Shown one piece after another: positions 25,498 through 34,419 of a stretch of DNA of 64,000 nt. The notes under the pieces are model-generated. The model did not search any database. It saw only the letters and a list, made by a program, of their open reading frames with translations, and was not told the DNA's origin. Position 1 is the stretch's first letter; the number at the start of each line of letters is the position of its first letter. The position numbers and the translations under genes are program-made. Origin of the DNA: Roseomonas sp. CECT 9278. GTDB taxonomy: Bacteria > Pseudomonadota > Alphaproteobacteria > Acetobacterales > Acetobacteraceae. The DNA is taken from assembly GCF_918698155.1 (NCBI RefSeq), contig NZ_CAKKLX010000016.1, positions 29,988 to 93,987 on the forward strand, written 5' to 3'.

Positions 25498-28400
25498 GTG
25501 CTCTCCGCCGTCTTTGTCGACCGTCCGCGCTTCGCGATCGTCATCGCCATCGTCACCGCGCTGGCGGGCGCGCTGGCGATGATGCGCATCCCGGTTTCCC
25601 AGCTGCCGGACATCGTGCCGCCGCAGGTCTCGGTCACCACGCGCTTCCCGGGTGCCTCGGCCACCGTCATCGAGCAGACCGTGGCGCAGGTCATCGAGGC
25701 CAGCGTGAATGGCGTGGACCGCATGATCTACATGCGGTCCAACAGCGCCAATGACGGGTCCTACAGCCTGAATGTGTCCTTTCAGCTGGGCACCAATCCG
25801 GACCTCGCGACCGTCAATGTGAACAATCGCGTGCAGGCCGCGCTGGCGCGCCTGCCGCAGGAGGTGCAACGCCAGGGCGTGACGGTGCGCAAGCAGTCCT
25901 CCGCGGTGCTGCAGTTCATCTTCCTGTATTCGGAAAGCGGCGCGCATACGCCGATCTTCCTGTCGAACTACGCCACCATCAACATCGTGGACCGGCTGGC
26001 GCGCGTGCAGGGGGTGGGGCAGGTCAGCCTGTTCGGCGCGATGGATTATTCCATGCGTATCTGGTTCGAGGTGGACCGGCTGATCAGCCTGAACCTCACG
26101 CCATCGGACGTGGTGGCGGCGATCCAGGCGCAGAACGTGCAGGCGCCGGTCGGGCGGCTGGGCGGGCGGCCGATCCCCGACGACCAGCAGTTCCAGATCA
26201 ACCTGGAGACCCGCGGGCGATTGAGCACGCCGGAAGAATTCGGCGAGGTGCTGATCCGCGCCAATGCCGATGGGTCGGTGCTGCGCGTGCGCGACGTGGC
26301 GCGCGTGGAACTCGGCGCCGCCAGCATGGACACCGAGAGCCGCTTCGACGGCAAGCCGGCGGTGACTTTCGGCGTCTACCTCCAGCCCGGCGCCAATGCG
26401 GTGACGGCGGCGGAGAACGTGCGGCGCACGCTGGCCGACATGCGCACGCGCTACCCCGAGGGCGTGAACCACCGTGTCTTCTTCGACACCTCGGACTTCG
26501 TGAACGACACGATCCACGAGGTCATCAAGACGCTGGTCGAGGCCTTCATCCTGGTGGTGATCGTGGTGTTCCTGTTCCTGGGGAACATGCGCGCCACCAT
26601 CATCCCGACCGTGGCGGTACCGGTCAGCCTGATCGGGTCCTTCGTGATCCTGCTGGCACTCGGCTATTCGGCGAACACCATCTCGCTGCTGGCGATGGTG
26701 CTCGCCATCGGCATCGTGGTGGACGACGCCATCGTGGTGGTCGAGAACGTCGAGCGGGTGATGGAGGAGGAACCCCACCTCACGCCCGCCGAAGCCACCA
26801 AGAAGGCGATGGCGCAGATCACCGCGCCGATCATCGCCATCACGCTGGTGCTGCTGTCGGTCTTCGTGCCGATCGGCTTCATCCCCGGCCTGTCAGGCGA
26901 GCTGTTCCGGCAATTCGCGGTCACCATCAGCGCGGCCATGGTGATCAGCGCGATCAATGCGCTGACGCTCTCGCCCGCCTTGTGCGCGGTGTTCCTGCGC
27001 CCGCACGCCCATGCGGGCGGGCACCGGCCGGGCATCATGGGGCGCTGGCTGCGCGGCATCGACTGGGTGCGCGACCGCTATGCGGGCGTCGTCACGCGGC
27101 TGGTGCGCGTGTCGATGCTGTCCATCGTGCTGACCGGCGGCTTCTTCTTCGGCATCTGGGAGATGTCGAAGATCACGCCATCGGGCTTCCTGCCGCAGGA
27201 GGACCAGGGCGCCTTCTTCGTGCAGGTGCAGCTGCCGCAGGGCGCTTCCGTGTCCCGCACGCGCGAGGCGGTGATCCAGGTCGAGGAGATTTTGAAGCAG
27301 ATCCCCTCGGTGCAGGGCACGCTGGCGATCGTCGGCTTCTCGTTGATCGACGGCGGGGCGCAGTCCAATTCGGCCTTCATGGTGGCGCGGCTGAAGCCCT
27401 TCGCCGACCGCACCGAAGCATCGATGTCTGTGCAGGCGGCGATCGGTCGGGTGTTCGGCGCCGGGCAGGCGGTGCGCACGGCGAATGTCTTCGCTTTCAA
27501 CCTGCCGCCGATCATCGGCCTGGGCACCGGCGGCGGCTTCGAGTACATCCTGCAGGACTACGAAGGGCGGCCGCCGGCCGAGCTCGGGGCCACCATGCTC
27601 GGGCTGATCGTGGCGGCCAACCAGGACCCGCGGCTCACCGCGGTATTCTCCACCTTCAACGCCACCAACCCGACGCTGTTCCTCGACCTGGACCGCGAGA
27701 AGGCGCAGGCGTTGGGGCTGCGCATATCGGACGTGTTCGCCACGCTGCAGGCGACGCTGGGCGGCTTCTACGTCAACGACTTCAACCTGTTCGGGCGGAC
27801 CTGGCAGGTGAACCTGCAGGCCGAGGCCGCCGACCGGCGCGATATCGAGAGCATCTGGCGCATCCATGTGCGCAACGCGCGCGGGGAGATGGTGCCGCTG
27901 CGCGCCGTGGCAGACGTGCAGACGCGCATCGGGCCGCAGACCATCTTCCGCTACAACAACTACCGCGCCATCTCGATCAATGGCGCGCCGCGGCCGGGCG
28001 TGTCGTCGGGCGATGCGCTGGCGGCGATGGAAAGCCTGTCGGCCCGCGTGCTGCCGCCCGGCTACGGGTATGAATGGACCGGCACGGCCTACCAGGAGAA
28101 GCTGGCCTCGGGCCAGACGGCCATCATCCTCGCGCTGGCGGTGATGTTCGCCTACCTGTTCCTGGTCGCGCTGTACGAATCCTGGGTCATTCCGATACCC
28201 GTGCTGCTGTCGGTCGCGGTCGGCGTGCTGTCGGCCTTCGGCGCCCTGTGGGTGGCGAACATGCCGCTGGATATCTACGCGCAGATCGGCCTGGTGGTGC
28301 TGATCGCGCTGGCGGCGAAGAACGGCATCCTGATCGTGGAATTCGCCAAGGAAAAGCGCGAGGAAGGGCTGTCGATCCGCGACGCCGCCATCATGGGCGC

Positions 28401-28647
28401 GCGGCTGCGCTTCCGCGCGGTGATGATGACCTCGATCGCCTTCATCCTGGGCCTGGTGCCGCTGGTCTTTGCCTCGGGTGCGGCGATGCTGTCGCGGCGC
28501 GGGGTCGGCACGGCGGTGTTCGGCGGCATGATCGGCGCGGCGGTGATCGGCGTGTTCGTGATCCCGATGCTCTATGTCGTGTTCCAGTCCATGCGGGAGC
28601 GCACGAAGCGGATGGTGGGCGGCAAGGCGCCGGCCGAGGGGGCCTGA
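25498..28647 (+). CDS. RND multidrug efflux permease (AcrB-like)
   Basis: The 1049-aa protein has the full HAE1-type RND layout: [14 protein letters not shown] at the first helix, two large periplasmic loops, and the proton-relay helix 4 with [20 protein letters not shown], in which the two Asp residues match AcrB D407/D408. It exports drugs, solvents or dyes driven by protons. The start is a GTG six bases after the adaptor gene. No dedicated regulator adjoins the pair; a TetR-type repressor is often found with such genes but not here. Confidence 0.93.
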   Translation: MLSAVFVDRPRFAIVIAIVTALAGALAMMRIPVSQLPDIVPPQVSVTTRFPGASATVIEQTVAQVIEASVNGVDRMIYMRSNSANDGSYSLNVSFQLGTNPDLATVNVNNRVQAALARLPQEVQRQGVTVRKQSSAVLQFIFLYSESGAHTPIFLSNYATINIVDRLARVQGVGQVSLFGAMDYSMRIWFEVDRLISLNLTPSDVVAAIQAQNVQAPVGRLGGRPIPDDQQFQINLETRGRLSTPEEFGEVLIRANADGSVLRVRDVARVELGAASMDTESRFDGKPAVTFGVYLQPGANAVTAAENVRRTLADMRTRYPEGVNHRVFFDTSDFVNDTIHEVIKTLVEAFILVVIVVFLFLGNMRATIIPTVAVPVSLIGSFVILLALGYSANTISLLAMVLAIGIVVDDAIVVVENVERVMEEEPHLTPAEATKKAMAQITAPIIAITLVLLSVFVPIGFIPGLSGELFRQFAVTISAAMVISAINALTLSPALCAVFLRPHAHAGGHRPGIMGRWLRGIDWVRDRYAGVVTRLVRVSMLSIVLTGGFFFGIWEMSKITPSGFLPQEDQGAFFVQVQLPQGASVSRTREAVIQVEEILKQIPSVQGTLAIVGFSLIDGGAQSNSAFMVARLKPFADRTEASMSVQAAIGRVFGAGQAVRTANVFAFNLPPIIGLGTGGGFEYILQDYEGRPPAELGATMLGLIVAANQDPRLTAVFSTFNATNPTLFLDLDREKAQALGLRISDVFATLQATLGGFYVNDFNLFGRTWQVNLQAEAADRRDIESIWRIHVRNARGEMVPLRAVADVQTRIGPQTIFRYNNYRAISINGAPRPGVSSGDALAAMESLSARVLPPGYGYEWTGTAYQEKLASGQTAIILALAVMFAYLFLVALYESWVIPIPVLLSVAVGVLSAFGALWVANMPLDIYAQIGLVVLIALAAKNGILIVEFAKEKREEGLSIRDAAIMGARLRFRAVMMTSIAFILGLVPLVFASGAAMLSRRGVGTAVFGGMIGAAVIGVFVIPMLYVVFQSMRERTKRMVGGKAPAEGA

Positions 28648-28846
28648 GACAGCGGAGCCGCCGAAGCGCACGGCGCGGACCGCACCAACGCATGGCGCGA
28701 AGGCCAGGCGGCCGTAACGCCGCCGCCCGCTGCCCGGGGGACGACAAAACACCCAGGGGCGCGGACTTGGCGCGCGCCGCCCCCCTTCCCATACGCGCCC
28801 TGCATCGCAGATGATGGCAGGCAGCATTCGAAGGGAGACCCAGGGC

Positions 28847-31180
28847 ATGGCGAAGTTCGGCCTCAGCCAATCCATCCGCCGCGTCGAGGACCCGCGCCTG
28901 CTCAAGGGCGGCGGCAGCTACACCGACGACATGGCGGTGCCGGGCCAGGCGCAGGGCCATGTGCTGCGCAGCCCGCACGCGCATGCCCGCATCACCGCCA
29001 TGGACACCGCCGCCGCCAAGGCGATGCCAGGCGTGCTCGGCGTCTGGACCGGGGCGGACCTGGCGGCCGCCGGCCTCGGCCACATGCCCTGCCTGGCGCC
29101 GGTGAAGTCCGTGGACGGCAAGCCCTGCTCCGAGACGCCGCGCCGCGCATTGGCCGAAGGCATGGTGCGCCATGTCGGCGACCCGGTCGCCTTCGTGGTG
29201 GCCGAGACGATCGGCCAGGCGCGCGACGCCGCCGAGGCGATCGTCGTCGACTACGACATCCTGCCGGCCGCGACCGACCTGGCCACGGCGACCAACCCCG
29301 GCCAGCCGCAGGTCTGGGATAGCGCGCCCAACAACACCTGCTTCGACTGGCATGTCGGCGACGCCGCCAAGACCGATGCGCTGATCAAGTCCGCCGCGCA
29401 TGTCACGCGGCTGCGCGTGGTCAACAACCGCGTTGTGGTGGCCTCGATGGAGGCGCGCGCCGCGCTGGCGGATTACGACGCGGCGAAAAGCCACTGGACG
29501 CTGTCCACCAATACCCAGGGCTCCTGGCTGGTGCGCAACATCCTGGCGGACGCCATCTTCAAGGTGCCCAAGGACAGCTTCCGCGTGGTCACGCCCGATG
29601 TCGGCGGCGGCTTCGGGATGAAGCTGTTCCTGTACCCCGAGCACGTGCTGACCTGCTTCGCCGCGCGCGAACTGAAGCGCGCGGTGAAATGGGCGTCGGA
29701 GCGGACCGAGGCCTTCCAGTCCGACACCCATGGCCGCGACAACATCACCATCGGCGAATTGGCGCTCGACAAGGATGGCAGGTTCCTCGCGCTGCGCACC
29801 AAGAACTGGGCCGGCATGGGCGCCTACCTGAACACCTTCGCGCCGTTCATCCCGACCGGGGCGGGCACCAAGGTGCTGGCCAGCGTGTATGATTTCCAGG
29901 CGATCCACGCGCAGGTGATCGGCGTGGTGACCAACACCGTGCCGGTCGATGCCTATCGCGGCGCCGGGCGGCCCGAGAGCAACTACCTGGTCGAACGCCT
30001 GATCGATACCGCGGCGCGCGAAGTGGGCATCGACCGCATCGAGATCCGCCGGCGCAACATGGTTCCGTCCAGCGCGATGCCCTACGTCTCCGCGATGGGG
30101 CAGCGCTACGATTCCGGCGAATTCGCCAAGCTGATGGACAGCGCGCTGGCGAACATCGACTGGGCCGGCTTCCCGGCCCGCCGCGCCGAGGCTGCGAAGC
30201 GGGGGAAGAAGCGCGGCATCGGCCTCGCCTACTACCTGGAAGCCACCGGCGGCGGGCCGACCGAGAACGCCGCGGTGAAGTTCACCGATGACGGCTACGT
30301 CGATGTCTATGTCGGCACGCAGTCGACCGGGCAGGGGCACGAGACCGCCTATGCCATGATGACCAGCCACGAGCTTGGCGTGCCGATCGACAAGGTGCGG
30401 ATCAAGCAGGGCGATTCCGACACGCTGCCCGATGGCGGCGGCACCGGCGGCGCACGCAGCCTGTATTCCGAAGGCCAGGCCATCCTGGTGACCACGGCGA
30501 GCGTGGTCGAGAAAGGCAAGCAGGCGGCGTCGGAGCACCTGGAGGCGTCCGTCGCCGACATCGAATTCGCGCCGCGCGCGGGCGGCTTCACCGTCGCCGG
30601 CACGGACCGGTCGGTCGGCATCATGGAACTGGCGGCGGCCCAGCGCAGGCGCGCCGCCGCCGGGATCGAGGCGACGCTGCTCGACGCCCAGGAAACCGCC
30701 GAGATCAAGGCGCACACCTTCCCCAATGGCTGCCACGTGGCCGAGGTCGAGGTCGACCCCGAGACCGGCATCGTGAACATCCCGCGCTACATCGTGGTGG
30801 ACGATGTCGGCCATGCGCTGAACCCGCTGATCGTGCGCGGCCAGGTGCATGGCGGCGTCACCCAGGGCATCGGCCAGGCGCTGATGGAACGGACCGCCTT
30901 CGATGGCGACAGCGGGCAGCTGCTCTCGGCATCCTTCATGGACTACGCCCTGCCGCGCGCCGACGACCTGCCGTCGATCGACGTCGACCTGATCGAGGTG
31001 CTCTGCGAGACCAACCCGATGGGCGTGAAGGGCGCGGGCGAGGCCGGCGCGGTGGGGTCGCCGCCCGCCGTGATCAATGCGCTGGTCGATGCGCTGGCCG
31101 ATGCGGGCGTGGCCAGCATCGACATGCCGGCGACGCCGGAAACGGTGTGGAAGGCGCTCGCGGCCGCGCGCGCGGCCTAG
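28847..31180 (+). CDS. Molybdenum hydroxylase large subunit (CoxL/XdhB-like), orphan
   Basis: The 777-aa protein has the xanthine-oxidase-family large-subunit pattern: RVEDPRLLKGGGSYTDD at the N-terminus, DVGGGFGMK, AYRGAGRPE, QSTGQGHETAYA, and the active-site Glu loop GVKGAGEAGAVGSPPAV. It binds molybdenum-cytosine-dinucleotide. The AYRGAGRPE loop is not the AYRCSFR of true CO dehydrogenase, so CO is not the substrate; purine, aldehyde or N-heterocycle is more likely. The [2Fe-2S] and FAD subunit genes that normally adjoin are absent. GGGAG nine bases upstream supports ATG 28847 rather than 28811. Confidence 0.88.
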   Translation: MAKFGLSQSIRRVEDPRLLKGGGSYTDDMAVPGQAQGHVLRSPHAHARITAMDTAAAKAMPGVLGVWTGADLAAAGLGHMPCLAPVKSVDGKPCSETPRRALAEGMVRHVGDPVAFVVAETIGQARDAAEAIVVDYDILPAATDLATATNPGQPQVWDSAPNNTCFDWHVGDAAKTDALIKSAAHVTRLRVVNNRVVVASMEARAALADYDAAKSHWTLSTNTQGSWLVRNILADAIFKVPKDSFRVVTPDVGGGFGMKLFLYPEHVLTCFAARELKRAVKWASERTEAFQSDTHGRDNITIGELALDKDGRFLALRTKNWAGMGAYLNTFAPFIPTGAGTKVLASVYDFQAIHAQVIGVVTNTVPVDAYRGAGRPESNYLVERLIDTAAREVGIDRIEIRRRNMVPSSAMPYVSAMGQRYDSGEFAKLMDSALANIDWAGFPARRAEAAKRGKKRGIGLAYYLEATGGGPTENAAVKFTDDGYVDVYVGTQSTGQGHETAYAMMTSHELGVPIDKVRIKQGDSDTLPDGGGTGGARSLYSEGQAILVTTASVVEKGKQAASEHLEASVADIEFAPRAGGFTVAGTDRSVGIMELAAAQRRRAAAGIEATLLDAQETAEIKAHTFPNGCHVAEVEVDPETGIVNIPRYIVVDDVGHALNPLIVRGQVHGGVTQGIGQALMERTAFDGDSGQLLSASFMDYALPRADDLPSIDVDLIEVLCETNPMGVKGAGEAGAVGSPPAVINALVDALADAGVASIDMPATPETVWKALAAARAA

Positions 31181-31210
31181 AGGATGCTGCGTTCGCTCGT
31201 GCTCACTTCG

Positions 31211-31277
31211 CAGGCTCTTGCCTGTTGTTTTCAGGGCATCTTCACGCGTTCAGATGATTCCATCTGAACGCGATCTG
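31211..31277 (-). repeat. Dispersed structured element, copy C (inverted)
   Basis: Read on the minus strand: CAGAT, left arm CGCGTTCAGATG, loop GAAT, right arm CATCTGAACGCG (perfect 12-bp stem, plus-strand span 31245-31272), then the tail TGAAGATG. A second small hairpin (CAGGC and GCCTG around TCTT, 31211-31224) lies beyond the tail, like the second hairpin of copy B. It is found between the convergent ends of the molybdenum hydroxylase and the secreted-repeat protein genes. Confidence 0.75.
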
Positions 31278-31301
31278 CGCCAAGCCTCCGGGCATGAAAA
31301 C

Positions 31302-31330
31302 GGGCGGCTCCCTCGCGGGGGCCGCCCTTT
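31302..31330. terminator. Bidirectional Rho-independent terminator
   Basis: Stem GGGCGGCTCCC / GGGGGCCGCCC (one G-U pair) around TCGC spans 31302-31327. On the plus strand it is followed by TTTCT; on the minus strand by GTTTTC. It separates the convergent molybdenum-hydroxylase gene (stop 31180) and the gene ending at 31348, and could serve both. Confidence 0.7.
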
Positions 31331-31347
31331 CTGCGGCGCGCCGGCGG

Positions 31348-32034
31348 CTACTGCAGCGGCACGGTCACGTTGGTGACCTCGCACAGGTTCACATTGCGGC
31401 GTTCCTGCGGCTGGCCGCTGTCGTAGACGAAGCGGATGTCATACATGCAGGGGCCTTCCGGCAGGCGGATGGCGTAGACAGCGCCGGGCGCCACGGTATC
31501 CGCGCCGAGGCGATCCGGGCCCCAGTTCTGGTCGGTGGCGAGCGAGGCGAAGACCTGCATCACCGTCTGCCGCCCCTGGTTCACCAGGTTGAAGGACGGG
31601 TTGCCGGTCGGCCCGCCGGCGGACGGCGGCGGACCCTGCGGGCGCTGCTGCGCCTGGGGGGGCTGCTGCGCCCCGCCCTGGCGCGCCTGGCTGCCGTCGA
31701 AGGGCAGGTCGGTCACGTTGCACAGGTTCAGGTTGCGGCGTTCCTCGGCCGGGCCGCCGGCGCGGTCATAGACCACGCGCACGTCGTACATGCATTCGCC
31801 CTGCGGCAGGCGGACCACGAAGGACCGGCCCGCCGGCACCACGTTGTTGCCGAGCCTGTCCTGGCCCCAATTGCTGTCCGATGAGGGCGAGGCGTAGGCC
31901 TCGTAGATCGTGCGGCTGCTGCGGTTGACCAGGTTGAAGGACGGGTCGCCGGTCTGCGCCTCGGCCGGGGCGGAAAGCCCGCCCAGCGCCAGGAAAGCCG
32001 CGGCTGCGGCGGTGGCCAGGCGTCGCATGAGCAT
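31348..32034 (-). CDS. Secreted protein with two internal repeats, unknown
   Basis: The 228-aa product has a signal peptide (MLMRRLATAAAAAFLALGG, cleavage near AEAQ). It then has two copies of an ~80-residue domain (residues ~31-112 and ~146-226), joined by a Gln/Pro/Gly-rich linker. Each copy starts PSFNLVN, contains NWG-x-DRLG, then G-x-C-MYD and RN-x-NLC, so each has two conserved cysteines that could form a disulfide. I do not recognise the family. GGAGGAG six bases upstream supports the first ATG at 32034. The periplasm or outside of the cell is the expected location. Confidence 0.72.
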   Translation of the reverse strand: MLMRRLATAAAAAFLALGGLSAPAEAQTGDPSFNLVNRSSRTIYEAYASPSSDSNWGQDRLGNNVVPAGRSFVVRLPQGECMYDVRVVYDRAGGPAEERRNLNLCNVTDLPFDGSQARQGGAQQPPQAQQRPQGPPPSAGGPTGNPSFNLVNQGRQTVMQVFASLATDQNWGPDRLGADTVAPGAVYAIRLPEGPCMYDIRFVYDSGQPQERRNVNLCEVTNVTVPLQ

Positions 32035-32145
32035 GGTGCGCTCCTCCTCGATTGCCGGGCAGGGCGCCCGTCCGTTCCGCCGCTGAGGCTAGCCGAGGCC
32101 GGGCATCCGCGCCAACCGCCCGCGACCGATTCCCTGCGAAGCTCT

Positions 32146-32619
32146 TCAGTCCGGGCCGCCGCCCGCTTCGGCATCCAGCGCGGCGGCGCGGGTGGCGATA
32201 TGGCGCAACGCTGCGTCCAGGGCAGCGCGTTGGTCCTCGGGCAGGCCGTCGGCGAGTTCCGCCTCCAGCGCGCGGGCACGAGGCACGATGGCGTCGAAGG
32301 TGGCGCGGCCCGATGGCGTCAGGGCCAGCGGTTCCAGCCGCCGGTCGCCGCGATGCGCCACCCGCTTCACCAGCCGCCGCGCCAGCAGCCCGGCAACGGC
32401 GCGGCTGACCTTCGCCTTGTCCATGCCCGTGCGCGCGCGCACCGCGACCGCGCTGGCCCTGCCATCCGCCCCCACCACGGCCATCACCCGCCATTCGGCG
32501 ATGGTCAGGCCGAATTCGTCGGCGTAGCGCCGCGCGAACAGCCGCGACACCAGGTTGGAGGTCACCGACAGCCGATACGGCAGGAAGGCATCGAGGTCGA
32601 AGCTTGACATTGGTTCCAT
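32146..32619 (-). CDS. MarR-family repressor
   Basis: The 157-aa protein has the MarR winged helix: FGLTIAEWRVMAVV, recognition helix region GMDKAKVSRAVAGLLARRL, and wing VKRVAHRGDRRLEPLALTPSG. It faces a homogentisate-dioxygenase-like gene divergently. A palindrome (32609-32630) covers its first codons and lies in the promoter of the divergent gene, so it probably represses that gene and itself, with relief by an aromatic acid. Start choice is uncertain: ATG 32619 has no ribosome site; ATG 32610 has GGAA five bases upstream. Confidence 0.85.
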   Translation of the reverse strand: MEPMSSFDLDAFLPYRLSVTSNLVSRLFARRYADEFGLTIAEWRVMAVVGADGRASAVAVRARTGMDKAKVSRAVAGLLARRLVKRVAHRGDRRLEPLALTPSGRATFDAIVPRARALEAELADGLPEDQRAALDAALRHIATRAAALDAEAGGGPD

Positions 32620-32632
32620 ATGAAACCAATTT
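32604..32632 (+). promoter_or_regulatory. Promoter with embedded MarR operator palindrome
   Basis: A consensus -35 TTGACA sits at 32604-32609. The palindrome has 7-base arms ATTGGTT (32609-32615) and AACCAAT (32624-32630) around a core containing CATATG; the whole 22-base site is nearly self-complementary. A poor -10 (CAATTT, 32627-32632) gives 17-base spacing to the dioxygenase gene. A repressor bound here would cover both -35 and -10, and also the first codons of the divergent marR gene. Confidence 0.75.
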
Positions 32633-32663
32633 GTCGGTCACGTCCAGCGCCGGAGGCCTCGCG

Positions 32664-33812
32664 ATGACGCGGCAATACATCCCCTTCCCCCGCAGCGAGG
32701 GGCTGACCTCCCGCCAGGCCCATGCCGACCTGCCCGACGGCACCTTCGAACGCGAACTGGGCAAGGAAGGCTTCTTCGGCCCGGCGACCCACATGCATCA
32801 CCGCCACCCGCCGACCGGCTGGACCTCGTGGGAGGGTCCGCTGCGCCCGCGCGCCTTCGACCTGGCCAAGGTCAACGCCGAGCACGCATCGCCCTGGGAC
32901 GCGCCGGACATCCTGTTCAACGCCTCGGTCCGCCTGCGCCTGTGGCGCGCGCCGGCGCGCATGGACCACCTGGCGCGCAACGGCGACGGCGACGAATTGC
33001 TGTTCATCCACCAAGGTGCCGGCGACATCTTCTGCGACTACGGCCGGCTGCCCTTCCGCACCGGCGACTACGTGGTGCTGCCGCGATCGACCATGTGGCG
33101 CATGGAATGCGCCGCGCCGACGGTCGCGCTGCTGATCGAGGCGACGGGCTCCACCTACCAGCTCCCCGATCGCGGCATGGTCGGCAAGCACGCGGTGTTC
33201 GATCCCGCCATCCTCGCCACGCCGAAGCTGGACGACGCCTTCCGCGACCAGGCGCAGGGCGACTGGGCGGTGCGCATCAAGCGGCGCAACGCGATCTCGA
33301 CCGTGACCTATCCGTTCAATCCGCTGGATGCGGTGGGCTGGCATGGCGACCTGTCACCGGTGCGCCTCAATATCGAGGACATCCGCCCGCTGATGTCCCA
33401 CCGCTATCACCTGCCGCCGAGCGCCCACACCACCTTCGTGGCGAACCGCTTCGTCATCTGCACCTTCTGCCCGCGTCCGTTCGAGACCGATCCCGGCGCG
33501 CTGAAGGTGCCCTTCTTCCACAACAACGACGACTACGACGAGGTGCTGTTCTACCACGCGGGCGACTTCTTCTCGCGCGACAACATCCATGCGGGCATGA
33601 TGACGCTGCATCCCTGCGGCTTCACCCACGGGCCGCACCCCAAGGCGCTGGGCAATGCCTTCACGCCGAAGAAGCCCGCCACCGACGAATACGCCGTGAT
33701 GCTCGACACGCGCGATGCGCTCGAGATCGGCGAGGCCGCGCACAGTGTCGAATGGGGCGACTACGCCTATTCCTGGAAGGCCGGCCCGGCGCCCGCCAAG
33801 GCGGCGGAGTAG
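32664..33812 (+). CDS. hmgA: Homogentisate 1,2-dioxygenase-like protein
   Basis: This 382-aa protein has the homogentisate dioxygenase C-terminal cupin: FFHNNDDYDEVLFYHAGDF and LHPCGFTHGPHP, in which H286, E293, H315 and H322 are candidate iron ligands or acid-base residues. The enzyme opens the ring of homogentisate to maleylacetoacetate in tyrosine/phenylalanine degradation. It is about 50 residues shorter than typical HmgA (430-445), and maiA/fahA neighbours are absent, so a variant substrate is possible. GGAGG seven bases upstream sets ATG 32664. Expression is expected to respond to the divergent MarR. Confidence 0.8.
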   Translation: MTRQYIPFPRSEGLTSRQAHADLPDGTFERELGKEGFFGPATHMHHRHPPTGWTSWEGPLRPRAFDLAKVNAEHASPWDAPDILFNASVRLRLWRAPARMDHLARNGDGDELLFIHQGAGDIFCDYGRLPFRTGDYVVLPRSTMWRMECAAPTVALLIEATGSTYQLPDRGMVGKHAVFDPAILATPKLDDAFRDQAQGDWAVRIKRRNAISTVTYPFNPLDAVGWHGDLSPVRLNIEDIRPLMSHRYHLPPSAHTTFVANRFVICTFCPRPFETDPGALKVPFFHNNDDYDEVLFYHAGDFFSRDNIHAGMMTLHPCGFTHGPHPKALGNAFTPKKPATDEYAVMLDTRDALEIGEAAHSVEWGDYAYSWKAGPAPAKAAE

Positions 33813-33819
33813 CGCCGCT

Positions 33820-34419
33820 TCAGGTGAAGCGCCGCAGCGCCTGTTCCAGGGAGGACAGCGCGCTGCCCAGCGCCGCGCCCATCGCCTCGGCCGCCTGGTC
33901 CGGCGTCGGCGCCGCCGTGCCGGAGGCCAGCGGCGCCGTGCCGCTGCTCACCATCTGCCCGACCAGCCGGCTGCCGTTGCGCTCATCTACCAGCAGCAGC
34001 GTCAGTTCCGCGCGCGCGCGCCCTTCGCCCTGCACGGCGGCGAGCTGCGTGATCTCGCCCTCGAGCACGTAGTCCGGCGTCACGCGCGACCCGGGTGCGA
34101 GGATCGCGGCGAACAGCCGTGCATCGATCAGCCAGCGACGCAGGGCCTGTTCCGCCGCCTCGGCCGGCGGGGCCGCCCACTCGGCATAGAAATCCAGGTT
34201 CTCGGTGCCGTCGGGGCGGATGGTGCGCAGGTTGCGCGTCTCCATCCCCGCGCCGGCGCGGATGGTGCGCACCAGCAGGCTGCGCCGCGCGGCGCCCTCG
34301 GCGCCGGGCGGGCGGCGCGGCTCCAGCGGAAACCGCCGCGTCTCGACATAGGGCCGGTCCGGCAGGACCGAACACCCGGCGAGCAGCGGCACGACCAGCA
34401 GCAGGCGGCGATGCATCAT
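33820..34419 (-). CDS. ABC-transport auxiliary lipoprotein (PqiC/Mla-associated)
   Basis: The 199-aa product has a lipobox LLAGC at residues 12-16 and the ABC_trans_aux pattern: Y-V-E-T-R-R-F-P-L near the start, AEWAAPPAEAAEQALRRWL, and VLEGEITQLAAVQGEG. These outer-membrane-anchored lipoproteins act with MCE-domain lipid transporters, probably at the periplasmic exit of the lipid path. It is the last gene of the mla cluster; its ATG overlaps the MlaD stop (ATGA). It ends seven bases before the convergent dioxygenase gene's stop. Confidence 0.85.
   Translation of the reverse strand: MMHRRLLLVVPLLAGCSVLPDRPYVETRRFPLEPRRPPGAEGAARRSLLVRTIRAGAGMETRNLRTIRPDGTENLDFYAEWAAPPAEAAEQALRRWLIDARLFAAILAPGSRVTPDYVLEGEITQLAAVQGEGRARAELTLLLVDERNGSRLVGQMVSSGTAPLASGTAAPTPDQAAEAMGAALGSALSSLEQALRRFT

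Noticed and set aside
28648..28846. Intergenic gap before the molybdenum hydroxylase, checked for a small FeS-subunit gene
   Set aside because: No frame of suitable length or cysteine motif is present.
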